A DNA stretch of 64,000 nucleotides from Sanderia malayensis (lineage: Eukaryota; Cnidaria; Scyphozoa; Semaeostomeae; Pelagiidae), in contig RQOL01000658.1 of assembly GCA_013076295.1 (NCBI GenBank), positions 1,860,001 to 1,924,000 of the forward strand, given 5' to 3'. The first letter of the stretch is position 1, and each line of letters opens with the position of its first letter. A program made the translations under genes and the position numbers. Shown here piece after piece: positions 24,434-37,919 of this stretch. The notes below the pieces were generated by a model, which searched no databases, was not told the origin of the DNA, and was given only the letters and a program-made list of their open reading frames with translations.

Positions 24434-27400
24434 TCATTCGATTGTGAACCCACGTGTCTCTTCCACTGCTCGAGTCAACTTTTCAAGTAGCTTCTCGTAG
24501 CTTTCGTATTTAGGAATGTCCATTCGATTGAAGCTGGAAAGAGAAGAAATGACGCAGTCAGAAAAAACTCTGTCCTTAAACAACATATGATTGATAGACA
24601 ACATGCAATTGGGACCATAATGTGAAATGGTGTACTCAGACTCATCACACGAAATCTCTGGTCTCCACTCTTCGAATTTCGGATTGCTAATTCGCTACGA
24701 CACACATGACGTCTCTGCTCTCTTCGAATTTCGAATTGCTAGTTCACTACGACAGAACCGAGCAGGACACAGGGACTCGATGTAATGAGTCTACGATACT
24801 ACCCATTATGCTGAGTGACATGCAGTTATTATCCTTAACCAGTGTATTCATTGACATGAAACAATCTACATTACATACATTATGCTTTAAAGAGAGTAAC
24901 TATATATAGACTCTATGCATGAATAATAGTGGCGTTTCTTACCACGTGTGTGCTTTGGGAAGGTTACCGGTATTTGAGTCAGTGAGGTTGATAGTGAACA
25001 GGCGAGGTCCATTGGAACCAGATGACCCTGAAAAAAGTGGCACAACGATTGACAAATCATCGAGGCAATGTTTGACGCCCTTAAGTGTGCGAATCTTGTT
25101 ATTCGCCAATAACAATAACGACCGAATGTTGGATGCAACATTACCTTGCAATGCCTTGAAGCCTTGAACTGGGACACGTGATGAACCAGTAACGAACTGT
25201 AACAACCTCGCTCTTTTTTCCTCATCATAAGATTCCACGGCCTTGGAGAAAATAGAAGAAACAATATCATTTAGGGTAAACGAGGTAGGTGCAACACGGA
25301 AACATGGCGACTGTGGCACCTAGGTTGGTTACAAAATGTCGGCAGTTGCCTAGTGACTGTGCCGTGAATCTTCAAATGAGCCCCCACATCCGAATAAACC
25401 CTGCCCTCAAATAAACCCCATCCTGATCATCACTTGCATAGTTATTGAGCCCAATTTATCAAGACATCGAAGTTGTGTAGTGAATGTGTGACAAATAGCA
25501 GCAAATTTAAGCCATTGACTGATTGCATCCTATATAGCTGGCTTTCTGAGGCTTAGTATAATATCATCATTGAAATCAGATGACGGAAGCCAAAGTCATG
25601 AGGCACAAACGGAATAGAGACAAAAGTCAAGACAGGGCACATATTAACATTTATAGCAGACATAGCAGATACAATGAGCAAAGCAGAGTCGGTGTGACGA
25701 TAAACATAATCTGGCGCCTGATAAAGATAAGAATCATAACATATCGGGGATGCAGAAAACTGAATAATGCAGGCGTAGCATGTTGCTACGTCAGCATGAA
25801 CAAAGAAGCATGGTCTGGGACAGAAGCAAACAATGATGTTCGAAATGGAACGGATATTTCAACAGAAGAATAATGTGTCGACCAGACGAATGGCAGACTT
25901 TTCGAGACAAAAGCGCAAACGATAAGCAGAGACAAACATCAATCAACAATAAGAAAGGATAGCAAAAAGATGAATAAACGACAGTAATTATTGATATCTA
26001 TGCATTTGTTGTACATATAAGAGCAGCGCGCGTTTGTCTGTAACTCTGTGAAAACGTTTGGGGCATGCGACTGACAGTCTCAATGGAAAAATTGAATATT
26101 CAAACAAGAAAACAATTGACCTCCTAGAAATCATTCACTTATCAAGGACGACAATTGCAGTCAAAGATGTCTGGAGAAGATGAAAAATATAGCAACACCT
26201 GTACAGGAAGAAGGTTGCCCAAAAGCAGTCTATTTTCGTGTCATCATATAAGCCGAGCCGAGCCAAGCAAAGAATAAGAGATGGTGCCATGGAACCTGCC
26301 AACTTTTGAGATCATCCCAACCACAATTAGGCAGATTAATTTCTCCCAGTATTGTTTTAATCTGCAAAGCTGCTTTGCGTTACGAAAAAGGAACTGAATT
26401 GCTGTCTGCAGCCATAATAAGAAAGAAAAATTATACGATTGTTAACTTTTATCAGATGTCTTCTCAATCAATACACGTACAAGTATATACAAAGCAGCTT
26501 CATATAGTGTCTATGTTTTGGCGTGTTCTCATTGTCTTCGACCATGATGTATTCGAAATAACAATCTCTAAATAACAGACACTTTTCAAAGGCTTGCAGT
26601 TGTTTACTGTTCCACAGTCTACACTTCCTTCCCAAACAATTAGAGTCAAGACAATGCGAAGTACTGTGGACAATTAACAACTAACTTGCCACGGCGCTAA
26701 TGATGATGGTGATAGCGTTGAGTCAGAAATTATGGAGACGAAAATGAAGAGCTTACCTTCCAAAACCATCGGATTACGACGTTGTCAGCTGTGCAGTGTT
26801 TGAGCCTCGTGTGAGCTTTCCAATCATCTAAATCAATCTTGCCAAGACCACAGATCAGAAGCTACGAAAGAATAATGACATTGATAAGATGTTTCTTGTA
26901 ATAAAAAGCCAATCAAACGAACCACTAGATAACAATCAATAATCAATTGACATGGACCATGCAGCATCGTGTCAAATGGTCCTTTCTGCAAGTATGTTGG
27001 CACATCACGTATTGCCATGGCTCATGTTAACTCAAAGGGGATCCAGCACTCCCAAGGTTCATGTTAACTTAAAGGGGTTTCAATCCACTTAAAGGCTGTC
27101 TTTACCTCTAACTCTCTTTCGTCGAACATTTTGATCAAATGTTGTGGCACAATGTCATTGAAACCTTTCATGAACCACTTGAACTGCTGCTCAATACCAT
27201 GCTTTAATCGCCAGTTTACAAACAACCTGCAAAAAGAGACACAGAGCATGACTTCGCAATGCATACGGTAGAATCTGGGATATGATGTGAAAATGGAGGT
27301 GGGGGAGGGGGGAGGGGGTATTTCCACTTACTGTACGTATTCTTTTTTGTTGTCCTCTGTGACAGGAATATCTTTACCATCTGGTTTCAAATCGAACAGA

Positions 27401-30400
27401 CTCAAAGAGCCAAACGTGCTTTTTCAACTGAGAATGACTGGTAAATAACGTTCGTGATATCATTTTCCCTGCGAATAGACACGAATAACCATGAATAAAA
27501 CATGCACACAGCACGAGAAGCATCCTGTGTCTTTGACACTAATTCATTCCCCAAAACAAAACACTTTGAACAACATTCACGTAACTATATATCTCAATCT
27601 ATCACATTGTGTCAGGTTCAAATACCTTATCGCCCTCTGCGCAACGATTTAAGAAATGGATGGCTTAAAGGAGATACCACCTACCTCAACCCTAACCGGA
27701 GTTGAAGAAACTAAGTGTGATCACCAGCTGACTATTATTAGTTGTTGGGTATTATCTTTATCCCTGTACTTAATGACAGCTCATGAAGGTCGTATGTGGT
27801 TAGACAATCGCCAGATATACCTCTTATATTATCACATATATGTGGCATATTCACTACTTTACGAGTTACTAATCAAGTGGCTACACCACCACGGTAAAGA
27901 CAGTGCGAATGAATGGTGCCGTGTAGAAGAATCGCTCAAACATTAAAAATTGATCAATGTTTGAACGATTTCTTCAATGTTTCATATTTCCAAGCTTAAC
28001 TGGTTACTTACAATAGCCATCCCAGACTTCGATGCAGTTCTTGATCAACACATTCAAGGTCCTGCAGGTCGTACGGTTTAGATATCATTTGCTGTAACAA
28101 GACAATATAAAACAGTCACAGACTATTCATTCATTCAAAGCAATCAATTTAAACTTTCTGCATTCTATAAAAATATAGAAAGATTGAATGAATACTCGAA
28201 GCAAGTGGTTAATTATTGTGATGAGTTCAGTGTTTGGTAATAGTCGTAGGTAACATTACCTTGTAAAAAGGCATCGTAAAACCACCATCCAGATAATGAC
28301 TGTGAAATACTATGAAGGAAAAGCATCGGGCATTAGAAGTAAAAGAAAAGGGGCGTATGGATAGTAGGGGACAATATAAGAGGAAGAAATCAGCTAGTTT
28401 AAGGGAGTGACTTAGCTGATACAAAAAGTTAAGAGAGAGTAGTTATAATATTGTTGAGAGTTTAGAGAGAGTGGTTATAATATTGGTTTGAACAGAGCAC
28501 GAAGTTTACCTGCAATGCCAACTATTCTTCCGACAAAATGAAAGTATGAAAGATGGTCCTAAAAATAATCAGATGAACATATCAAAGAACAGTATCATAT
28601 TGGTGGATTGTTTGATATCCTAAAGTAAAATACAAAATTTTTTTGAAAATTTCAAGTAAAGTAGTTTATACATACAGGGTTTATTCCCGAGTCAGGGTTG
28701 ATTTCCAGGGTGTACTGCGTATCTTTTGAATATTGAAAAAGGCCGTAATATGGGTTAAACATCTCGTGAGACAATAAAAATAACCATTCCCTGTTGAAAA
28801 CATGAATAAACGAATCATGAGAAGAGAAAAACACTGATCCTCCTGGAAACTGTTGAATTAGCATTGACAACAGTTTCAATCGAAGCCTGTTGACGGGGGG
28901 AGAGCCAGCTTCACGGGGGAGCAATAGGAGGTGAGAGGGCCAGCATCAGGGGAGCAATAGGAGGTGAGAGGGCCAGCATCAGGGGGGCAATAGGAGGTGA
29001 GAGGGCCAGCATCAAGGGGGGCAATAGGGGGGGGCGAGAGAGCCAGCATCAAGGGGGCAAAAGGAGGTGAGAGGGCAAATGCGTTTAACACATCAAGGAT
29101 AACTGCAACCTGTGGCATGTTGAGAGAAGATTGAAGCATGAGTAGTTACCTTGCTATGCCACCGTAATCCAAGCCTTCTTCACCTTTGAACCTGACCATA
29201 AGTCTCTTTCGCATATCCTTGCCTTTCATCTTCATGACGGCACGATAGGACTCCTGGAAGGAGATTAGAATGGACTTGTACAAAACCTCTTAACAATTCT
29301 TGAAATAAGAGCGTCAGAAACGTAAGCAAGATCTCAGACGAGATCGATAAATAGATAACAGAGCTTCAAAGGCAGCAGTTGGTCAACGTACTTCGAACAC
29401 GTCTTCCCTCGAGACTTCTATACGCGCATGTCCAGACTGAAAGATAAATTATTGCATGAAAGTAAAGAAAACATTAACCTGATAACGATCTATTTAAAAT
29501 ACGTCACAACAATAATCCACTCAACTCGAGTAACTCTTGAAGACATAAGCTATGATAAAATAATTTTCCTTGTGTGCTTAATCGATTGAACGAGCGTACA
29601 GACCACTTACCAGGTCGCTGAAACAATTCAACGTTGAAGTAAATTAACATACACGACGTACCGATGGTTTAAGTGAAGCAAGCTCTCCTCTCAAAGTTTT
29701 AACCTTCTGCAATAAATCGCGTGTATACCTAGGAAGCTCTTCTTGCCTGGAAAGCAAAAGGGAGGAGATCGTGAGAAATTGATTGGCTGATATGATACAG
29801 CTGTTTCTATTCTTCTTCACCTGCGAACAGCTTCTTAATACAGATTACCAGGCCAGCTTTAAGCAATCATCCCCTCACAGCTCACATACACATACGCATA
29901 AAAACGAAAAATCGTGAAATTCGAGAAGCGTATATTCTCAGCTAAATGACCAAGAAATAATTCCACTTAGGATAACAACTGAAACGGACGTCCAATGGTT
30001 ATAAAATGTATAGGACCATAGCTAACTGGGCCACAAAACAGAGAGGGTTTGAGAAAAAGTGAAATGAATACAATGTTTTTATAAGAATAATCATTTTTGC
30101 AGACACTCAAAATCCTTAAAAATGCTCGATGTTGATCCTGAATTCATTCTCAATTTGAGAATAACTTGAGGCTGATTTAGATTGATATCCCCGACCTTTG
30201 TTTTACTTTGTGAGAGAGCTTAACTAAATGAAAAAATTTAGTCATGTTGACTCTTGAGGCTGGCACTATTTTCCATAAATTCAAAGCCGAGAAAATGTTA
30301 GAAAACTCGAGCCTCCACATTCCTATAAACTACATTCTTATGAAAACGTGCAACAGAGCGAGTGGGAAATCAAAGAAATAATTATGATAATTATGATGAT

Positions 30401-33400
30401 AATGAATAGGTGAAGAGTGAATAAATTACCTTGGTGATGAAGAAGTTGAAGAAGTTGAAGAAGATGGTGATGTTCCTTGTTGTGTTTGTAGCCTGCTGTT
30501 TGATTCTGGACTCATTTGAGAATCCTGCCTCGTTTGGCAATACTGAGCCAGTCTTGGATCTATGAAAACAAGACGAGCCAGTCTCAGACTGAGACTGAGA
30601 CAAAAACAAAAAGGAGTAACGTACATCTGAGGAGCCCGACAACTATAGCAAGCCATGGCAATCGTTTGTGGCAATTATTACTACCACATTCATGGGCCAT
30701 AATATCTAATAATTTAATCATTAGAAATAATATATATATTAATTGTATCATTATAGATATAATGATGATTATAGATTAAATAGCCATCATTATATTCCTT
30801 AAGAATATACTGCCAAACGTTGTGGTGATGATAGCACCACAATCAAAAATATTGGTAGTGATATAAAAAGTGAAAAGAGCTTACCAGTAAATTGCGTAGT
30901 TCTTGAACTATGATCAACGTAGTAAACTCTGCCGTTGGCTGTCTCGCGAAGTTCCCAGCAATCGGACAAATCACCGAGCTGCTCCTCGGTCAAAAAACTC
31001 GTGTCTCTCGGCAACTGTGGATCGTGCCAAGTTGTCTGCCCGGTGATTCTATTGATGAAATAAACTTGTCCCTGTGGGGTGGTTTTCCGGTCAAAGTTCT
31101 CGGCAGCTTGAGCACCGTGTATTAATGTCCTGTTGAGAAAGCTCTGATGTCGGGCCGACTGTCGTCGGTTACGTCTGTCGCGTCGATCTTGCAGCCGATG
31201 CGACACTGGGTCTTCACCCGACGAACTTGAATCGGTTGTCGTGCGACAAGAGGACGCTGTGGAGCCGGGTGACGAACTGACAGACGACGGAGGAGAGCTT
31301 GACATTGATGATAATATACTCTGGTCGAGCATACAAACGATTCTTCTCTCTGGCCGTGTACCGTGATAGTCGTAAGCAGATCTGGTAGGCCGCTCCCATT
31401 GTACCGTCCTAGTTACATGATTAACGTACTGTACTCTACCATTCGGCGTAGTTCGCTCTTCCCATCTATACGAGACAAACACACACAATTACAGCGTCTT
31501 ATAAAACGTAAATACAGTAAACACCCGCACACAAGAACCAGGGAATTAAGAACCTTCCAGGCTGAAAACCCTGCTCAAAACAATAGAAGAGACAATAGGC
31601 TATTGTATTTGAACAATAGGCTGGATGCAGAATTCACAAGTTCTTATATGCCGGTGTTTACTGTACACAACATAAATCGCACATAAATGATAATGAAATG
31701 ACTTCACTTTGAATTTGATTGGGATCGGAAAGGAAGTGAATATTCTTTGCTGCATCATGAAACAAAAGGATGTGAATATCAAGAAACATTTTTAACATGG
31801 AACAGCGTTGTACAAGGCCCGGGAAATGAACCCAGTCGCCAACAAAACTCGATTACTCGTTTGACAAACAGTCGCGTTACAATTAAAGTTTCAGATGTAA
31901 TTTGGGTGGCACAGCATATTCATTTAAGATACAATTCAAGATAAAGATTCGTCTAGATATAGTTAATTAAATTCAACATCAGTAAGACGATAGTGTGATA
32001 TGTGTGTGTATATACCAAGCCTTATCGAAATTCTATGCTCTTGAGAAACCGCAAATTGAGTTGGTTGAAAGTAAAAATCTCAGAAATATTATACAGGTTG
32101 GACAAGTGGCTGTTGAGTGGACCTTTTGTAGCAGAGCAGAATAAGCTCAAGTTGCAATACGTGCAATTCTATGCAGATGGATTTTCCAACAACTTTGGAT
32201 AAACATTGAACAGATACCGAATTTAAAATGCTGTAAACAGTAGCTCTAAGCTTCAACTCCACAACTTGTGGGGGGGGGACCTATTTATCAGTAAATTACC
32301 AAAATGGAAGATAGGCTCGTGTGTGCGGGGGGCAGGAAATCTCATGTTAAGATATCAAAAACATCAGCTGCGAATATTTCAGACTGCGAAAGCTGGGATC
32401 CAGTGTCGATAAGTTCAGTGGTTTGCTCAACAATTTCAAAAGTAAACCACAAAGTCGAAATTGATAAATCATAAACGGATGAAAAGATAAGGACCGACAA
32501 TCCGAGGCTATAATAATCTAATTTCGTGAACATCTAAAATCGATAATATTCAAGCGAACAGTAAAGAAGCCCCAAATATTTCCTTATCGCGTTGAGCAGT
32601 TGCATGCACTGTAACAGATTCGCATTGTGTGCCGCCAACCAATCGTCTCATCGCACGCGTGGTCACGTGATTATAACACTTCTTGCACGAGAGAGTCGCG
32701 TAACCAGATCGCGTGCGAAAACAACAAGTGACTTTGACGCGCACTTCAATCCCACTCACCCGGATGGCAGCTCAAGAATATCGTTGCAAACGGCTGGTGT
32801 TGACGTCACGTTCCCACGTGAATCAACAACTGCATTTGACCCAGTACCATCTTTTGTCTCAATGCAAACTAAAAAAACATAAATGCAGTATTGAACATTG
32901 ATGTGTAATAAGCCAAGCAAATAAGCCCTGTCGTTACCAACTCCATTGTAGTGGCTACGATGAGCTGCCAATTTTGTTTTTTGAAAGTGAACTTACCAAC
33001 AATTTGCCCTCTCACGTAATCTTGATCATCAGGACGAATTTTATTGAGTTCCAACCTTTGATCTGAAAACAGGAAAAATGGAGTTCAGAAAAATGCAAGC
33101 CAGCAGGATACCATGCAGAGGTATTCATAAATGCATGAACAGTGCAAGCGTTCTCGTTTATAAGAACGTCCAACTTCGAGCAAGCCTTCAAGCGTTCTTA
33201 ACTTTTCAGACTTCAACCAAAAAAATGTTCTTAAAATCTTCACAAACTTTTAAAATTCCTTAGTTTACATTCAGAACGCGCTAAAATATTCTTAGCAGGT
33301 TCTGCACCTATTTCCACGTCCGTAGCTATATGCTAAGATCTTATTAAAGTCTTAAAGCATTTTTCTAGACAGATGCTACTTACAGCCTGTGAAAGGGGCA

Positions 33401-36400
33401 ATAACAGAGTGGATAGATGCCACGCGAATGCTACTTACAACCTGTATCTTTCAACCTATTGATAGCCTGTGACGTCACTCTGACGCATCCAAGGAAACCC
33501 GCGCCCTGTCGTTTATGCACCTTGCGCTGGTTCCAAACACTGATGGTTACCGAATCATTCTTGCTCACAAATCTGAAAGAAGCAAATAAGGGTGATGAGA
33601 ACAAAAGTCGCATGGGTCTAAAATTCCACTTACCGCATTTCCTCTAATAAGGGCCCGGGCGCTTATTAAATATCTTGCAAAATTGGGTGGGCGCTTAAGC
33701 CTGGTTTCCATATAGTCGTTGAGGGTCGCTGAGGGTCCCTGAAAGGATTAAAAATCACACAGAGACATTGTCAAAAGTTGACTTTAATCCTTTGAGCGAC
33801 CCTGAACGACTATATGGAAACCAGGCTTTATTGGAGGGGGCAGTTAAAAGAGGGTGTGCACTAACGAGAGGAAATACGGTAGCTAATTTAAGACATCATG
33901 ACATTGAAAGCGCGCGTTATCGTTGTAAACAAATGAACAGCTGTAACATCGCGGGTCGGGTCTGGGTATTCAAAAAAACCGTACAGTCGCGCTAGGAAAC
34001 TGTGCGAATAGTTTGCAAATGAGCAGGTTGTGAATGTAAGATGTCTTCGTGTGGCAAACTGGGCTTTACGCCAGCCTGATTGTCAATTCACGGGAGAGCA
34101 GAGAATACGCTCATGAATAATGAAGTCGAAGCAACGAGGTGGCAGACAATTGTCTCGGCAGCAATTCAAAAAAGCGAATTACTCGGGAATATTTCTCATA
34201 TCGTTTGCAAACATAACAGGTATCCCATTCATATTAAATTAGGCCGACACCAAATCCACGATACGAAAGTCTAGCGGCTTCCTTTTAAGCACGCAAATTC
34301 CCAACTACACCCACTACACCTACATCTCTTTGCTCTCATCCACCACTGGAGTATACTGCCAGAAATAGCTTCAACTAAGAACTGATTCACCACTCCATGC
34401 GGGACCCAACACACTCGGTACACGTGCAACTGTTTGGCTGGCCGATGGCAACACAAACTCTTACAGCACGATAACAAATACACAACAACAGCAACAAAAC
34501 AGCGTGTCTTTATGACCAGCTCAAGTCATCACTACCATACGTTGCATTTAATCAGTCCCAAAAGCAAGCGAGCGACGCAGACAAATTAACGTTGTGGTGC
34601 ATTGATCATGGCGTCTTAAAGGCTCCAAAGATCCTACCCCTTGGCTGGCAATGTCGTGATTGCTGGAGACAGGCTTGCATAAACTGTTGATATAAGATCT
34701 CTATACCCGCCCTTTCAGTCCATAAACATCATGCGATGGTAAAAGCTATTAGGGGATACTCGAATCTATGTCTGCCAAGCCGATCGAGAGTACATCCGCG
34801 AATAACGAGACGCAGATTCATACCACGATTAACACCATGATTCACAATAGCAGCTTATACAGTCGACTCTCGCTATTTCGAACTCGCAGGGGAAATTAAA
34901 ATTTGTCCTACATGGCGAGAGTTCGAGATATCCGAACTAAATTCATCCAACTAGAGAACGAGGGCAAATGGGAATCTATTCGAGATAGCGAGTTGTTCGA
35001 GATAACCGAGTTAGAGATAGCGAGATTCGACTGTAATTCTTTCCTTTTGCGAACTGCAAGGGCCATTTGGATATGGTAAAATCAAGCGTAAAAGAAGCAG
35101 TGGATTGAGAACCTTTCAGAATGTTATTTCTATAGGCTAGATGCAGAGTCCCAGTTCTCTTACGCAGGTGTTTACTGTAGTCCGAGCTTTGCCCTGCTAT
35201 GACACCTATTACGGACCAAACAACTGATCTCTTGTTGATTGGAGTGGGAGTAACGTGGAGCCCGTTGTTATATATGCCCAAAAAATATCAATGATTGAAA
35301 ATCACTTCCACCGTTAGGTAGTGGAAACCAATACACGCAAACAATACGGTGATTATTATCCCGAGAGCACAGTTATCCATACTCATTATACCACATTAAT
35401 GACCAGCACTTCAATTAGTCTCTGACATCATCAAACAACAGATGCAAACCCGACAGCATTGGTTGATGACAAATTGTCTCTGAATGATTGTTCTCTCTCA
35501 TATTGCCTTCTCATTACGGCAAATTATCAGAATGAAATTGAGCTATTTTGAACCAACCTAGAGCTGGTGAAAAACGAAAAGATGGCTATGTGTAGTATAT
35601 GATGTATTAGTGCAGACCACAACAATGGGAAATGATGAACTGGAGAGATAATGAAACTGCACGTTGCCATAAATAATACATTAATAGCTACGTATGGACT
35701 GGTGGGTGAATATGACAATGAAAGAGGTGTATGAAGGAGAAAGGTGGGAGAGAGAAAGGAAACCACAAAATAATAACATACTGGGGAATTATTATTGATA
35801 ATATTAATATCAATAGCAAAATAACTGATAAAAGTATACAAAAAAAGATATGATAAAAACATAAAAAAATGATACGGTAAAAATATACAAAAAATGATAT
35901 GATAAAAATATACAAAAAATGATATGATAAAAACATTATAAAAATAACAAAAAGCAAGAAAAAGTGATGGGAATAACTAATAAGAAATTTGTAGTGTGGA
36001 CATGTTAGAGTAAAATTAATAATAAATAAAGAACTAGAAATGGGCTTTATGGATTGGAATTTACCAGCAATAGCTCAGTATTTGGTAAAAAAAATTAAGG
36101 TAACTGCTTTAGATAATTCAAAAGCCTCTCCAGCAAATAGATTTGATATTTTTTATTTCATGTCAGAGAGCCAAAATTAGTAGCTACAGTCAACACCTGC
36201 TCCAAAATAGTAATCAATTGTTTGGAATTCCCAGGGCAAAGTGGTTTAGATCAACTAGATCCTTTTGGACTTTCTGACAATATAGTCTGCCAGGATTGAG
36301 AAAGCTTTATAGACAATCCAGGCTGAAGGTGTGTATATGCCAAGAATAGATTTAACATAAATTTGAAAATTGCAGAAGTTAAAAGTGCCATGCAGATGAA

Positions 36401-37919
36401 CTCTAAAATGAATGTTCGAGAAAAAACCACAACACTCACAAATCATAATGTTGGTTCCATTTGGGATCAAGTGTTCCTTTGACAGATCGTGTGGAGTGAC
36501 ACTGGCCACTACCATCAACTGCAATCCTTGCAAATGGATCTGGCAATCCTGAAATAAAACAATCCCACATGAGAATTGTTTTTATTTTATTTTATTTTAT
36601 TACTGAAAGATTTTTCTAAGACAAAGTCAAAATGTAATGGGATTTATAGAAAATCAGAGTGGACAAAAGAACTGGTTTTAGGCTCATTTTTCTTGGAATT
36701 GAGACATGACCTTGACAACCTAGCGTCATTGTAATATTTATTGGAAGTGTAAATATACAATACAGATTAATTTATAATACAAGGACATACACGCGTGAAT
36801 GGTTACGTTGGAATGAATGAAGTGTGATAATACAAGGGAATTTACAGACAAAAACAAAGTACGTCAGTATAGTTGAAACTTACTGAAAAAATCTCGCTTC
36901 ACCAGATTCTTGGCACAGAGAACTGAAAAAGATTGGGATAATTAAATGAAGAATAAATTAGAAAGAACACCGCTGGATAGGAATTTTGAAGTGCGGTTAG
37001 AGATAGGAATATCCTAACATAAAACGTGTGAAAGGACAATAAGATTTTAAAAGTATTAATTGGTTTTAATACGTTCGCAACCTAAGAAATATTTCAGCAA
37101 TGTTTTGCACTTATTTTGACTTCAGTTTGGTCACTCACTTCCTCCGATTTCGCAAAATTTATATCTGTCGGAGTTTGGTGTAATAAAATTTCAAATACGT
37201 GATAAATTATCGCTCCGACATTTGCCAGCAACAGGGCAGACATGTTATGGAGTAAACATGTGTTCTGCTTTCCTCTCAACGATCTACACTCTCACCATGT
37301 CACTTGGTTTCGTAAACTGTTCACATTCATGCCAGTAAAATACAATAGGAATAACCAAGAAAGACAAAACTTCTCGTTAAGCCTCAAAGTGTCCTCACAT
37401 CACCAACTGCGTTGTAGGAGAGCTCTAGTTGAAACGCTCTTTCTCGAAGAGACATGTTTTTCAAAACGGGATCAAATGCATGCTTCGTTATACACATGTT
37501 TTTATGCGTCTAAACATGAACAAGAAAACACCTTCACGCACTTAACAATTAACTTGTACATCGAGATAATTTCATGATAACGTTTTAGGGAAATCAGAGA
37601 TAAATATGATGAAATATTTTCTCCATATTTTATTCCTGGCAACTGACAGTTGACAGTAAATCCCACCAGTAAACCTGACCCGACTGTTTTTATTAACAAT
37701 AAATAGAAAGGGTTCACGCATTGAAATTGAGTTCCATATAGTAATCAAATACGAAATACCAAATTAAATAGGCAAAATCAACATATCAACTGCACGCTTT
37801 ACTGAAATTCGTCTTTCAAAATCGACGGAATTTTCAATCTGATGAGCTGAGAGGCCTAATATCAACTTACTCGTAACACGCAGCTTTGTAGGAACGTTTC
37901 TTCTATCGTAGCTTGTCAT
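24434..37919 (-). CDS. SMURF: SMURF-type HECT E3 ubiquitin ligase (C2-WW3-HECT), about 796 aa, one apparent frameshift
   Basis: Exons on the minus strand: 37871-37919, 36884-36922, 36440-36548, 33439-33572, 32997-33062, 32760-32868, 30885-31465, 30430-30559, 29662-29746, 29392-29436, 29150-29253, 28676-28790, 28510-28558, 28260-28309, 28012-28091, 27332-27468, 27106-27226, 26757-26861, 25145-25241, 24943-25027 and 24434-24533. The C2 domain (about 10-130; [28 protein letters not shown]) targets membranes. There are three WW domains: [10 protein letters not shown] (about 169), an atypical one ending TTWHDP, and [10 protein letters not shown] ending TTQFTDP. The HECT domain (about 440-796) has its catalytic Cys in KAHTCFNRMDIP, 32 residues from the end, its codon split across exons. 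Vertebrate SMURF1/2 (about 750 aa) target BMP/TGF-beta Smads and RhoA. Exon 27332-27468 is 137 nt and needs one more base, in an A-run near 27420, to stay in frame. Otherwise all phases join. Confidence 0.93.
25370..25560. repeat. Dispersed AATAAGCCCC-type repeat copy
   Basis: Located in the SMURF intron 25242-26756. CCGAATAAACCCTGCC and CAAATAAACCCC are followed by GATCATCACTTGC, TTGAGCCC and AAGACATCGAAG, paralleling the copy at 1085-1340 at about 75-80 % by eye. The rest of this 1.5-kb intron shows nothing recognisable. Confidence 0.4.
28901..29076. repeat. G-rich minisatellite in SMURF intron
   Basis: Five copies of a ~34-bp unit (GAGGGCCAGCATCAGGGG then AGCAATAGGAGGT) with G-runs that vary between copies. 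They lie in the intron between exons 29150-29253 and 28676-28790. The plus strand carries runs of 5-8 G and could form G-quadruplexes. Confidence 0.8.
33698..33827. mobile_element. 130-bp MITE with long terminal inverted repeats
   Basis: The ends are AGCCTGGTTTCCATATAGTC and its reverse complement. The inverted repeats extend about 50 bp with small differences, around a centre of about 30 bp. The flanks (CTTA / TTTA) do not prove a target-site duplication. It lies in the SMURF intron 33573-36439. No coding capacity. Confidence 0.8.
34860..35033. mobile_element. Pogo/Tigger-like MITE, 174 bp
   Basis: The termini CAGTCGACTCTCG and CGAGATTCGACTG are inverted repeats flanked by TA on both sides, the target used by Tc1/mariner-pogo elements. 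The internal sequence has more GTTCGAGATA-type repeats. A shorter relative lies at 51569-51701. Non-autonomous; lies in a SMURF intron. Confidence 0.7.
35850..35945. repeat. AT-rich tandem repeat in SMURF intron
   Basis: About four copies of a ~29-bp unit (ATGATATGATAAAAATATAC plus A-tract) lie in the SMURF intron 33573-36439. The surrounding sequence to 36439 is AT-rich without features. Confidence 0.7.

Noticed and set aside
24939..25319. HECT exon read as one uninterrupted frame
   Set aside because: A 117-nt stretch (25028-25144) happens to be open, but it would insert 39 residues into a highly conserved HECT segment and is bounded by GT and TTTTTTCAG, so I treat it as an intron.
37094..37577. 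Open frames on both strands in the SMURF first introns
   Set aside because: No homology, no splice continuity with the C2-domain exons at 36884 and 37871.
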